A stretch of 64,000 bases of DNA. It comes from Roseococcus sp. SYP-B2431. Its GTDB lineage: Bacteria; Pseudomonadota; Alphaproteobacteria; Acetobacterales; Acetobacteraceae. A model generated the notes under the pieces. That model saw only the letters and a program-made list of their open reading frames with translations, was not told where the DNA came from and searched no databases. The first letter of the stretch is position 1; every line of letters starts with the position of its first letter. Positions 36,622 to 44,712 of this stretch are shown here, in pieces. Made by a program: the position numbers and the translations under genes. The stretch is taken from NCBI RefSeq assembly GCF_004336745.1, contig NZ_SJXD01000026.1:124001-188000 (forward strand), read 5' to 3'.

Positions 36622-36648
36622 AAGGGCGCGTGAACCACGCGCCCTTTT
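36622..36648 (-). terminator. Perfect hairpin after the DUF3618 operon
   Basis: AAGGGCGCGTG (36622-36632), loop AAC, CACGCGCCCTT (36636-36646). The operon at 36727-38902 runs into it on the reverse strand, though the T-run there is short (TTCTTC); on the forward strand TTTT follows at 36645-36648. It also separates that operon from the flavoprotein gene. Confidence 0.6.
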
Positions 36649-36726
36649 GCCTCGTCACCGATCCAACGGAAGAGCGGACGAGCCGCCACCGCCGGTGCCT
36701 GGACGGCAAGGACCGACCTGGTGTGG

Positions 36727-37743
36727 TCAGCCTCTCCGCTCTTCGCCAGCCGGCGTCTCATCCTTCGCCAACCGGTCGTTGACCTCCCCCGCCAGGCCCG
36801 TGGCGGCGTCCCCGGCGGCTTTCGCGGTCGTGCTCAGGGCTTCGCCGAGAGCTTCACCGGCCCCCGAGAGGCTTCCCTCGTCGAGCCGCTCCTTCACCTT
36901 GGCAAAGCCTTCGGCGACGGTATCGCTCGCGCCCTGCAGATGCTCGCCCGCCACGGCGCGAACCTGCTCGACGGCCTCCCGGCCCAGATGGCTGACACGC
37001 TCCGTCGCGGCATCCGCCGCCTCGCCGAGCCATTCGTCCTCCGCCTGCGTGCGCGGCAGCACCGCGCCAAGCGTCGCGCCGACAGCAACGCCGAGGAGGC
37101 CCAGCAGCCAGGGCTGTGCCTCCACGGCCCCCGTGGCCGAGGACCAGCCCGCCTTCACGGCGGCGGTGGCCTGCTCCGTGGCGGAGCCCGCGCTGTCGCG
37201 CAGGGAGGCCGCGGTTTGCGAGGCGCTCGCGCCGCCCTCGATGGCGCTGCTGGCGAGGCTCGAGCCGGCCTGGACCACCTGCGAGGCGGTCTCGCTGACA
37301 TAGGAGCCGGCGCGCGTCGCCGCCTCGCCGACTGCGCTGGCCGCCTTGCCCACCTGCTCCATCGCGCCGCTTACCATGGAGGACTGTCCTCCCGTCTCCT
37401 GGAAGGGGCGCCGGGGCGGGGGGAGGCGGAGCGGATCGCGTTCCGGCATGGACGTGCCGGAGCCGCCGCGGGACAGCAGCATCCAGCCGATCCCCGCGCC
37501 GATCAGCAGCACGGGCAGCGGATTGTCGCGCACCGCGCTGCCCAGGTTGCGGGCGAATTCCGCGCCGCCGCTGCCCCGCGCATAGTCGGAGACGCGGTCG
37601 ATCACCTCGTCCACGATCTGGCTCGGCGCCAGCTTTTCCCGCAAGGCGTCGAGCGTGCCGGAGACATTGGCCCGGGTCCGCTCCACATCGTCCTCGATAT
37701 CGGCCGGGGACCTGCCGCCCGGGTCGATGGTGGTGCTGCTCAT
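36727..37743 (-). CDS. DUF3618 domain protein, membrane anchored
   Basis: 338 residues. The N-terminus matches DUF3618 ([36 protein letters not shown]), followed by a transmembrane helix ([16 protein letters not shown]), a long Ala/Ser-rich coiled-coil-like stretch and a second hydrophobic segment ([19 protein letters not shown]). Such proteins occur with holin-like and YqjD/ElaB-like partners in stress-induced envelope operons. It is the last gene of a three-gene operon with 4-nt overlaps. No enzymatic function is known. Confidence 0.75.
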   Translation of the reverse strand: MSSTTIDPGGRSPADIEDDVERTRANVSGTLDALREKLAPSQIVDEVIDRVSDYARGSGGAEFARNLGSAVRDNPLPVLLIGAGIGWMLLSRGGSGTSMPERDPLRLPPPRRPFQETGGQSSMVSGAMEQVGKAASAVGEAATRAGSYVSETASQVVQAGSSLASSAIEGGASASQTAASLRDSAGSATEQATAAVKAGWSSATGAVEAQPWLLGLLGVAVGATLGAVLPRTQAEDEWLGEAADAATERVSHLGREAVEQVRAVAGEHLQGASDTVAEGFAKVKERLDEGSLSGAGEALGEALSTTAKAAGDAATGLAGEVNDRLAKDETPAGEERRG

Positions 37744-38135
37744 GGGATCTGCTCCTTGATGACCTCGGCGTCGCGCCCGAGCTGCGCCGCCGTCCGATGC
37801 GGAACGAGCGTGGCGGATTTCAACCGGCCCATCGCGCCATGCAGCGCGATGTAGCCGACCACGGCCACGACGACGCCGACGATGAGCGCAGCGATCGTCG
37901 CCGGCAGCCCGGCATATTCGACGAGTGCCGCGACGGCCGCCTGCAGCAGGATGATCAGGGCCGCCAGCAGCAGGATGCCGCCGATGGCCATGGCGCCGAT
38001 GGCGGCGCCCACCGAGGAGACCTTCTCATTGATCTCGGCACGGGCGAGCTGCACTTCCTGACGCACGAGCGTCGTCGCCTGGGTGACGAGGTCGCCCAGC
38101 AGGTCGGGCACGGAGCGCTGGGTTTCGTCGCTCAT
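37740..38135 (-). CDS. Phage-holin-like superfamily protein (YqjE-like)
   Basis: 131 residues. The N-terminal amphipathic part (LLGDLVTQATTLVRQEVQLARAEINEKV) is followed by two transmembrane segments (MAIGGILLLAALIILLQAAVAALVEYAG and IAALIVGVVVAVVGYIALHGA). It matches the 'phage holin family' proteins found in non-phage contexts, such as E. coli YqjE, which sits beside YqjD. It overlaps both neighbours by 4 nt. A direct lysis role is unlikely. Confidence 0.75.
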   Translation of the reverse strand: MSDETQRSVPDLLGDLVTQATTLVRQEVQLARAEINEKVSSVGAAIGAMAIGGILLLAALIILLQAAVAALVEYAGLPATIAALIVGVVVAVVGYIALHGAMGRLKSATLVPHRTAAQLGRDAEVIKEQIP

Positions 38136-38902
38136 AGCGGCGACTCCGAGCTCTCGTCAGGGATCCTGCCGCCGGTCTGGCCTCCCGCCGTGACGGGACG
38201 CGGCTTCGGCACCGATCCAGCGGCGGCGGTCGGCATCTGGCCGGGCTCGGCATCGCCCGCCCGATGTGCCGCGGCGCCGCCGAGGGAGGCGCCGGCCATG
38301 GTCGCGGGCCGTGCGACCTCGCCGGGACCTTCCCGGGTCCAGCCCGGGGCCATGCCGGAGCTGGGCCGCGACGGCGACGGCGCAGACTGCCCGCTGACTG
38401 CCGCCTGCCGCTCGCCGGCGGAGCTTCGGGCGAAGCGCACCAGGGCGAAGCCGGCGACGGCGGCGGCACCGAAGAAGAGGCTGGGCTGGCGACGCGCGAA
38501 ATCGGCCACGTCCTGGCAGAGCTGACCCGCGCTCCGCTCGCGCAGCGCCTCGGAAATCCCGTTCAGCGAATCCGCCGCCGACCGGACGTGCCGGGCGATG
38601 TCCGGCGAGGAGCCTTCCAGGTCGTCGGCGGCGCGATGAACGGCCCGCGCCAGACCGGAGGCCTGCTCGGCTCCCGCGGCCTTGCCTTCCTCCACCAGGC
38701 CCTCGGCGCGTTCCTGCGCCTGGCCGAGCAGTTCCGCCCCCTGGGCCTTGGCTTCCTCGGCGGCTTTGCCCGCAGCCTGACTTGCGGCGCCCACCGCTTC
38801 CGAAGCCTGTGCCTGAACGCGGCCGGCTATGGCGCCTGCATCTCTTCCGACGTCGTCGAGCATGTCCCGAGACGATGTTGATGGTTGCGATCTGTCGCTC
38901 AT
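38132..38902 (-). CDS. Alanine-rich envelope/stress protein with one membrane segment
   Basis: 256 residues from the ATG at 38902, with CGGAGAT 6 nt upstream. A long Ala/Glu-rich, coiled-coil-like region (QAQASEAVGAASQAAGKAAEEAKAQGAELL, LVEEGKAAGAEQASGLARAV) leads to a hydrophobic segment (PSLFFGAAAVAGFALVRFA) and a Pro/Ser-rich tail. Related in layout to YqjD/ElaB proteins that bind membranes and ribosomes, but the similarity is only of composition and context. It is the first gene of the operon; the 264-bp upstream gap is shared with a divergent yihY-like gene. Confidence 0.6.
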   Translation of the reverse strand: MSDRSQPSTSSRDMLDDVGRDAGAIAGRVQAQASEAVGAASQAAGKAAEEAKAQGAELLGQAQERAEGLVEEGKAAGAEQASGLARAVHRAADDLEGSSPDIARHVRSAADSLNGISEALRERSAGQLCQDVADFARRQPSLFFGAAAVAGFALVRFARSSAGERQAAVSGQSAPSPSRPSSGMAPGWTREGPGEVARPATMAGASLGGAAAHRAGDAEPGQMPTAAAGSVPKPRPVTAGGQTGGRIPDESSESPL

Positions 38903-39166
38903 GGCGATCTCCGATGAAGGCGGCGAGGACGATGTCCCCCCCTTCACAAACCCGGCGGCCAACTACGGTTTCCGCCGGACAAGCAGAATTTCGGGCCGGC
39001 AGGCGACTTTTGCTTGACGCCTCCCCGGAGTCTTAACAACATTTGTAAGTATTTCTTCTCATGGTATGATCTATGTTAAGATTGTAAGCGCGATAGCTAC
39101 CACGAATATCTAAGTCTCGACCGAAACCTTCCATGCGGTACGTCGGTTTTGCCAGCAGGCGGGGGC
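38903..39166. other. Divergent intergenic region between the stress-type operon and the YihY gene
   Basis: This 264-bp region is AT-rich between about 39030 and 39115, unlike its surroundings. It contains an inverted pair CTTAACA (39032-39038) and TGTTAAG (39073-39079) 34 bases apart, plus repeated TTGTAAG-like words. Promoters for both sides probably lie here; I see no clear -35/-10 pair. Confidence 0.4.
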
Positions 39167-40048
39167 ATGGCGATGGGTCGAATCTGGGAAATTCTGAAGG
39201 ATGCGGCCAAAGGGTTCGGGGCCGACAACTGCCTCACCACGGCGGCGAGCATCGCCTACTTCACGCTCTTCTCGGTGGGGCCCCTGCTCTTCATCGCCGT
39301 GGGAATCGCCGGGGCGGTGTTCGGACGCGATCAGGTAGACGAGGTGCTCACCGCCCAATTCAGCGGGATGATGGGTCAACAGGCGGCGGAGGATCTCCGC
39401 AAGATGGCCGACGGGGCCCTGGGGGATGCACGCGGAGGCTGGGCCATCCTCATCGGCCTCGGCACGCTGCTGCTCACGGCAGCCGGCGCGTTCGGAGCGC
39501 TGCAGACGGCCTTGAACCTGATCTGGAAGACGGAGACGCCCGAGGCCGGCACGATCACGGAAACGGTGTCGCGTTTCGTGAAGGCAAAGGCCGCCGCCCT
39601 TGGGCTCGTGGCGGCGACCGGCTTCATCCTGATCGCCTCGCTGGCGGTCAGCGCCTCCATCGTTGCCGTCGGCTCCTGGCTCGAGGCGTCCCTTCCGGGC
39701 GGTGCCGCCGTCGCCTTTGCACTGAACCTGGCAGTCACGATCGGGGTTCTGACGCTGCTCTTCGCGGCGATCTACAAGGTCCTACCGGACCGAAAGCTGG
39801 CTTGGCGCGACGTGCTGGTCGGCGCGCTGGTGACCTCGATCCTCTTCACCATCGGCAAGTCCCTGATCGGGCTCTACATCGGCCATAGCAACGTTGCTGC
39901 CGGCTTCGGTGCGGCCGGGACCATGATCGTGGTGCTCGTCTGGCTCTACTATTCAGGGCTGATCTTCCTGGCCGGCGCGGAGTTCACGCGGGCCTGGGCC
40001 AATCATCAGGGCTCCCGACAGGGGAAGCCCGTCGCTGCCGAAGCTTAG
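39167..40048 (+). CDS. YihY/BrkB family membrane protein
   Basis: 293 residues from the ATG at 39167 (a TTG at 39149 would add six residues). About six transmembrane segments are visible, including AASIAYFTLFSVGPLLFIAVGIAGAVFG, ILIGLGTLLLTAAGAFGALQTAL and MIVVLVWLYYSGLIFLAGAEFTR, the family's YihY/UPF0761 pattern. Once named ribonuclease BN in error, these proteins have no proven enzyme activity. Divergent to the DUF3618 operon, so shared stress regulation is possible but unproven. The 3' end is followed by 175 bp with a short hairpin before the next gene. Confidence 0.82.
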   Translation: MAMGRIWEILKDAAKGFGADNCLTTAASIAYFTLFSVGPLLFIAVGIAGAVFGRDQVDEVLTAQFSGMMGQQAAEDLRKMADGALGDARGGWAILIGLGTLLLTAAGAFGALQTALNLIWKTETPEAGTITETVSRFVKAKAAALGLVAATGFILIASLAVSASIVAVGSWLEASLPGGAAVAFALNLAVTIGVLTLLFAAIYKVLPDRKLAWRDVLVGALVTSILFTIGKSLIGLYIGHSNVAAGFGAAGTMIVVLVWLYYSGLIFLAGAEFTRAWANHQGSRQGKPVAAEA

Positions 40049-40189
40049 CGGCTCTTTCCGTGATCCGAGGCCGGCCAGCCAGGGCTCCTGCGGTCGAGGA
40101 ACCTCCGGGGCGTAGCAGCCCTCCAGGGGGTCCCTTCCGCGCGCCGCGAAGGCCATTGCTTCGGTCCCCTCGGCGGTGAAGGATGAAGG

Positions 40190-40206
40190 GAGGGGCGGAG
40201 CCCCTC
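40190..40206 (+). promoter_or_regulatory. Leader hairpin before the acyl-CoA dehydrogenase gene
   Basis: GAGGGGC (40190-40196), loop GGA, GCCCCTC (40200-40206), 17 nt before the ATG at 40224. It ends 6 nt before the ribosome site (GAGGA at 40213-40217). It may be incidental. Confidence 0.3.
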
Positions 40207-40223
40207 GCACCCGAGGAAAAGAC

Positions 40224-41393
40224 ATGAACGCCATCACCGGCCGCGAGCCCGAAGACCTCAACGCCCTCCCCGACGACGCCTTCCGCGCGCATATCCGCGC
40301 CTGGATCGAGGCCAACTACCCCGCCGAGATCCGCAATCCGGAGAAGCGCCTGCACTGGGAGGAGAACAAGGTCTGGTACTTCAAGCTCGCCGAGAAGGGC
40401 TGGCTCGCCCCCGGCTGGCCGCGCGAATACGGCGGGCTCGGCCTGCTGCCGGCCAAGCAGATCATCTTCACCGAGGAGCTGGAGCGCCACGGCTGCGCCC
40501 GCTGCAACGACCACGGCATCATCATGCTGGGCCCGCTGGTCATCCGCTACGGCACGGAGGAGCAGAAGCAGCAGTACCTGCCGAAGATCCTGAGCGGCGA
40601 GCACATCTGGTGCCAGGGCTATTCCGAGCCGAACTCCGGCTCCGACCTCGCCTCGCTGCGCACCGAGGCGGTGGATGCGGGCGACCATTATGTCGTGAAC
40701 GGCCAGAAGATCTGGACCACGCTCGCGCAGGACGCCAACTGGATCTTTCTCCTGGTCCGCACCGACAAGGCGGCGAAGAAGCAGGAGGGCATCTCCTTCC
40801 TGCTCGTCGACATGAACACGCCCGGCATCACCGTGCGCCCCATCATCAACCTCGAGATGCACGACGAATTCTGCGAGGTCTTCTTCGACAATGTGAAGGT
40901 GCCCAAGGCCAACCTGGTCGGCCAGCTCAACAAGGGCTGGGACATGGCCAAGGCGCTGCTCTCCTTCGAGCGCATCTATCTCGGCTCGCCCCGCCAGAGC
41001 GCCTATGCGCTGACGCGGCTCAAGCAGCTCGCCGAGCGGATGGGCGTGGCGGAAGAGGGCACCTTCCAGGAACGCTATGCCCGCCACCGCTGCGACCTGG
41101 AGGACCTCAAGGCCCTCTACGGCCGCTATGTCGAGGTGCTGAAGCAGGGCCGGCCGCTGGGCGCGGACGTCTCGCAGCTCAAGGTCATCCAGTCCGAGCT
41201 CTTCCAGCGCATCACCGAGACGATGATGGAGATCGCCGGCGAGAATGCCGGCCTCTTCGGGCCGATGGAGGGCAACCGGAACCTCAATCCCGGCGCGCTC
41301 TACATCCAGGCGCGGCCGACCTCGATCTACGGTGGCACCAACGAGATCCAGCGCAACATCATCAGCAAGAACGTGCTGGAACTGCCGGGCTGA
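40224..41393 (+). CDS. Acyl-CoA dehydrogenase family protein
   Basis: 389 residues from the ATG at 40224 with GAGGA upstream. The order is classical: KGWLAPGWPREYGGLGLLPAKQIIFTEELERHG, the FAD-binding WCQGYSEPNSGSDLASLRTEAV near residues 130-151, and the C-terminal RPTSIYGGTNEIQRNIISKNVLELPG that ends the family's alpha-helical domain. It resembles FadE-like enzymes of actinobacteria and alphaproteobacteria. It stands alone between the YihY gene and the convergent small gene at 41398. Confidence 0.9.
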   Translation: MNAITGREPEDLNALPDDAFRAHIRAWIEANYPAEIRNPEKRLHWEENKVWYFKLAEKGWLAPGWPREYGGLGLLPAKQIIFTEELERHGCARCNDHGIIMLGPLVIRYGTEEQKQQYLPKILSGEHIWCQGYSEPNSGSDLASLRTEAVDAGDHYVVNGQKIWTTLAQDANWIFLLVRTDKAAKKQEGISFLLVDMNTPGITVRPIINLEMHDEFCEVFFDNVKVPKANLVGQLNKGWDMAKALLSFERIYLGSPRQSAYALTRLKQLAERMGVAEEGTFQERYARHRCDLEDLKALYGRYVEVLKQGRPLGADVSQLKVIQSELFQRITETMMEIAGENAGLFGPMEGNRNLNPGALYIQARPTSIYGGTNEIQRNIISKNVLELPG

Positions 41394-41397
41394 AGCC

Positions 41398-41736
41398 CTA
41401 CTTGGCGGAGAAGTCGCGCCTCAGCAGCTTCTCCGCATCGGCCATGGTCCGGACCACGGTGAAGATGCGCCGCGGGAAATGCAGCGCGCAGGCGCGGATC
41501 CAGAGCGGCAGGCCGGGATCCGGCGAGACGAAGACGGCGTAGCGGCCCATGTCCCGCTCGTCCGCGATGGCGGCATAGGCGCGTGCGAACTGCGTCATGT
41601 CGTCGTGGCTGACCGTGCCGTGATAAATTCGCATGTCGTAGAGCCAGTCATAGCCCACGGCCTCGGGGTGCTGGGCGATCCACCCCTGCATGGCGGCGAG
41701 GAAGGCGGGCCCGTTGGTGCTGATCGCGAAGCGCAT
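41398..41736 (-). CDS. Hypothetical protein
   Basis: 112 residues from the ATG at 41736. The sequence shows alternating strands and helices (FAISTNGPAFLAAMQGWIAQHPEAV, YAVFVSPDPGLPLWIRACALHFPRRIF, TMADAEKLL) in keeping with a small STAS/SpoIIAA-like alpha/beta fold, but I do not recognise a family. It is convergent with the dehydrogenase gene, ending 5 bp after it. No function is claimed. Confidence 0.55.
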   Translation of the reverse strand: MRFAISTNGPAFLAAMQGWIAQHPEAVGYDWLYDMRIYHGTVSHDDMTQFARAYAAIADERDMGRYAVFVSPDPGLPLWIRACALHFPRRIFTVVRTMADAEKLLRRDFSAK

Positions 41737-41899
41737 CACGAGCCTGCGTCGATCCGCTTGCCGATCGACCCGCATCGTCGCGCCAGCTTCCATAACCCCC
41801 GCCCCCCGGCAATCCGCTTCGCAGGATACATGACCCCGCCAGGTTGACCAGGAAGCTTCCCATGCCGAAGGATCACGCATGAATTCGAAGGAGCGCGCG

Positions 41900-43303
41900 A
41901 TGCCCGAACTCTGGCGATTGGATGCGACGGAGGTGGCGCGACGGGTCCGATCCCGCGAGGTCTCGGCCCGCGAGGTGACCCTCTCCGCGCTCGCGCGACT
42001 CGAGGCGGTGAACCCACGGCTCAACGCCGTCGTGCAGGCGATGCCGGAGGAGGCGCTGGCCGCGGCCGAGGCGGTGGACCAGTCCATCGCGCGCGGCGAG
42101 GCGCCCGGGCTGCTGGCCGGCGTGCCGGTCACCGTCAAGGTGAACACGGACCAGACGGGTTTCGCGAGCACGAACGGCATCAAGCTGCAGGCCGATCATC
42201 GCGCGACGGACGACAGCCCCGTCGTCTCGAACCTGCGGAACGCGGGCGCCGTCATCATCGGGCGGACGAACACGCCGGCTTTCTCGCTGCGCTGGTTCAC
42301 CGCGAACGACATCCATGGCGAGACCTGGAATCCGCGCGACAAGGGCCTCACGCCCGGCGGCTCCTCGGGCGGCGCGGCTTCGGCCACGGCGGCCGGCATC
42401 GGCGCGATCGGGCACGGGACCGATATCGGCGGCTCGGTGCGCTACCCCGCCTATGCCTGCGGAATCCACGGGCTGCGGCCCACGCTCGGGCGCATCCCGG
42501 CCTGGAATCCCAGCCTGCCCGAGCGCGACATCGGCCCGCAGCTCATGGCGGTGAGCGGCCCGCTGGCCCGGACCATCCCCGACCTGCGGCTCGCGCTGGC
42601 CGCGATGAGCGCGCGCGACCCGCGCGACCCCTGGTGGGTACCGGCGCCGCTGGAAGGCCCGCCGGCGCCCAGGCGCGCGGCGCTCTGCGTCGCGCCCGAG
42701 GGGATGAAGGTCGCGGCGCCCGTGGCCGCCGCGCTGCGCGACGCCGCGGCGCGGCTGCTCGCGGCGGGATGGGAGGTCGAGGAGGTGGCGGAGGTGCCGC
42801 CGCTCCGCGAGCCGGCCCGCCTCCAGGCGCAGCTCTGGCTCGCCATGCTTCCGCGGGGCGGGATGGCGCTGGCCGAGCGCGAGGGCGAGGCGGCCTCGCT
42901 GGCCATCTTCGGCCATATGACGGCGCTCAGCCCGCAACCCAGCCTCGCCGAATTCCAGGATGCGCTGACGGCCCGCGCGGGCTTTCTCCGCGCCTGGATG
43001 CTGTTCTTCGAGAGGTATCCGGTGGTGATCGTCCCCGTCTCGGGCGAGCTACCCTTCGCCAACCACGCCGACCAGGGCGGCGCCGAGGCGTTTTCCGCCA
43101 TCATCGAGGCACAGCTCGTCCAGGTCGGGCTGCCGCTGATGGGACTGCCCGGGCTGACGGTCTCGACGGGGATGGTGGGCAAGGCGCCGGTGGGCGTGCA
43201 GCTCCTCGGCGGCCGTTACCGCGAGGACCTGCTGCTCGCGGCCGGGGAGGACATCGCGGCGGGAGGCACGCCGCCCTCGCCGGTCGAGCCGGACTGGGAT
43301 TAG
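41900..43303 (+). CDS. Amidase signature family protein
   Basis: 467 residues from the ATG at 41900, which has AAGGAG 6 nt upstream; the ATG at 41879 also has AAGGA and would add seven residues. The catalytic triad region is present: GVPVTVKVN (Lys), GGSSGGAASA (cis-Ser) and GTDIGGSVRYPAYACG (nucleophile Ser). It hydrolyses an amide, or acts like GatA on tRNA-bound Gln, but no GatB/C partners are near, so a free amidase is more likely. The substrate is unknown. A small lipoprotein gene follows after 8 bp. Confidence 0.88.
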   Translation: MPELWRLDATEVARRVRSREVSAREVTLSALARLEAVNPRLNAVVQAMPEEALAAAEAVDQSIARGEAPGLLAGVPVTVKVNTDQTGFASTNGIKLQADHRATDDSPVVSNLRNAGAVIIGRTNTPAFSLRWFTANDIHGETWNPRDKGLTPGGSSGGAASATAAGIGAIGHGTDIGGSVRYPAYACGIHGLRPTLGRIPAWNPSLPERDIGPQLMAVSGPLARTIPDLRLALAAMSARDPRDPWWVPAPLEGPPAPRRAALCVAPEGMKVAAPVAAALRDAAARLLAAGWEVEEVAEVPPLREPARLQAQLWLAMLPRGGMALAEREGEAASLAIFGHMTALSPQPSLAEFQDALTARAGFLRAWMLFFERYPVVIVPVSGELPFANHADQGGAEAFSAIIEAQLVQVGLPLMGLPGLTVSTGMVGKAPVGVQLLGGRYREDLLLAAGEDIAAGGTPPSPVEPDWD

Positions 43304-43311
43304 ATCGGCCC

Positions 43312-43653
43312 ATGCGCGCCCTCCTGCTCCTGTCGCCCCTGCTCGCCGCCTGCGCTGCCCCGCCCGGCGGCGGAACCTCCGGCTGCGACGGGCGCATCCA
43401 GCTGCGCAACGCCGCGCCCATTGCGGTGGAACAGCTCTATGTGAGCATGGCCGGGCCGTCCGACTGGGGCCGCGACCACCTGGCGCCGGGCACCCTGCCC
43501 GCGGGCAGCACGCAATCGGTCATGGCGCGGCCGGGGATCAACGCCGTGCGCGTGGTCTTCGTGAACGGCCGCGCAGCCGAGATGACCGGAATGGACGTCT
43601 GCGCCACCCCAGTTCTGACGGTTCAGCCGAACGGGCTCCAGGCCGGCCGGTAA
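43312..43653 (+). CDS. Small lipoprotein of unknown function
   Basis: 113 residues with a lipoprotein signal (LLLLSPLLAACAA, lipobox LAAC at about residue 14). The mature part is a beta-rich domain with two cysteines (SGCDGRIQLRNAAPIAVEQLYVS and MDVCATPVL). I do not recognise the family. It begins 8 bp after the amidase stop, so co-transcription is likely; a link with the amidase is not evident. Confidence 0.65.
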   Translation: MRALLLLSPLLAACAAPPGGGTSGCDGRIQLRNAAPIAVEQLYVSMAGPSDWGRDHLAPGTLPAGSTQSVMARPGINAVRVVFVNGRAAEMTGMDVCATPVLTVQPNGLQAGR

Positions 43654-43988
43654 CTTCGGCCTCCAGACGCGAGTCCCCGACCGATGCCGCATCCGGCCGC
43701 GGCTGAGGCGGGACGCAACCCTGACGCGAGTGGAGCCGAGCGGCCTTCGGTGTACAGTCCAAAACTGTCTTAAATTTGCGATAATCTCCGAAGATTTAAT
43801 TTTCATCCTTGCGTTTCGCGAAATTTCGGCGCACATCTCGGGAGCGATGAGCTGCCGCGGGCACGACGCCCGGGAATTTTCATCGGGCGCGAGGTGTCGA
43901 AATTTCCGTTATTGTCGCTTTTTCGGATCGTCCGAAGCGCGTCTATGCCGGAGCGTCACTTCAGCCGACTAAGCGGAGCGTTTCGAAG
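43654..43988. other. 335-bp intergenic region, AT-rich, with palindromes
   Basis: No convincing gene. About 43740-43940 is much richer in A and T than the rest. It holds two overlapping palindromes, TTTCGCGAAA (43814-43823) and CGAAATTTCG (43819-43828), a second CGAAATTTC at 43898-43906, and TTCGGA-TCG-TCCGAA (43922-43936), 52 bp upstream of the small secreted-protein gene. It looks like a regulatory region or acquired tract; no regulator can be named. Confidence 0.45.
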
Positions 43989-44246
43989 ATGCGCGGCACC
44001 CTGCCCCTGATCCTCGCCGGAACCTGCCTGGCGATCCTGCCCCTGATGGGCCCCGCGGGCCACGCACTGCCGGCCAACATGGCCCGGCTGCCCGTCTGCG
44101 CCGCAGCGGAGGCCGGTGTCCTCACCCCGGCGCGGGACTGGCTCGGCAGCCTGCAGGGCTGGGGCGACAGCCCGGTGGTGCTCGCCTATCGAAACGTCGT
44201 CGCCCGCAGCAAGGGCAGGGCCGGCCCCCCGGGCTGCGCGCGCTGA
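43989..44246 (+). CDS. Small putative secreted protein
   Basis: 85 residues with a clear N-terminal signal peptide (LPLILAGTCLAILPLMGPAGHA, cleavage near residue 26). The mature part has two cysteines (LPVCAAAEAG, GPPGCAR) and no recognised domain. It sits between an AT-rich region and a bidirectional terminator. It might be a real small protein or a chance frame; codon use and the signal peptide favour a gene. Confidence 0.45.
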   Translation: MRGTLPLILAGTCLAILPLMGPAGHALPANMARLPVCAAAEAGVLTPARDWLGSLQGWGDSPVVLAYRNVVARSKGRAGPPGCAR

Positions 44247-44274
44247 GCTCGCCCCACATCCTTGCCGGAACGAA

Positions 44275-44300
44275 AAACAGGGCCTCGCGGCCCCGTTTTC
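44275..44300. terminator. Bidirectional terminator
   Basis: AAAAC-a-GGGCC, loop TCGC, GGCCC-c-GTTTT (44275-44300), with one A/C mismatch in the stem. T-runs occur on both strands. It separates the convergent small secreted-protein and DUF3052-like genes. Confidence 0.75.
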
Positions 44301-44321
44301 ATGACCGGCCGCGAAAGGCCG

Positions 44322-44663
44322 TCAGGCCTTCCGCGCCAGGGTCGGGATCTCTTCGCGCAGACGGAAGCGCAGCGCCGACCAGGTGGCGTCGAGCGCGACC
44401 TGCGTGACCGGCAGCAGCCCGGCCTGGGTCAGCGGCTCCCAGCCGTGGTCGCGGTCGAGGTCCGAGCGAACTGGCCCGTTCTTCTTCGGATAGGCGAACC
44501 ACAGCCGCCCGCCGACTCCGTAGAGGTCCAGCGCCTTGGCGGCGACCCGGCCCAGCGAGGCGCGGTCCGACGCGAAGGCCAGGATCAGCTCGGGCTCGGA
44601 GGCCGAGGTGGCCGGCAGGCCGTGCTTGAGCCCGGCCGGCGGTTCGAGAACGGAGCACACCAT
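44322..44663 (-). CDS. DUF3052-like protein
   Basis: 113 residues. The region LYGVGGRLWFAYPKKNGPVRSDLDRDHGWEPL (about residues 48-79), followed by VALDATWSALRFRLREE, matches the DUF3052-type pattern of small cytosolic proteins with no known function. The gene ends before a bidirectional terminator; the next gene upstream on the same strand starts after about 50 bp. No function is claimed. Confidence 0.65.
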   Translation of the reverse strand: MVCSVLEPPAGLKHGLPATSASEPELILAFASDRASLGRVAAKALDLYGVGGRLWFAYPKKNGPVRSDLDRDHGWEPLTQAGLLPVTQVALDATWSALRFRLREEIPTLARKA

Positions 44664-44712
44664 GCCGGGCTTGAAGCCGAGCTTGCGGGGGATGGTGGCT
44701 TGGATGGCAACG

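Noticed and set aside
38949-38973. General-stress (EcfG-type) promoter before the DUF3618 operon
   Set aside because: GGAAAC and GTT are 16 bp apart on the reverse strand, but the -35 has an extra A and the -10 lacks the usual C, so I do not list it.
43730-43972. 80-codon frame in the AT-rich intergenic region
   Set aside because: Composition and amino acid content are unlike a protein, there is no ribosome site, and it runs through palindromic sequence.
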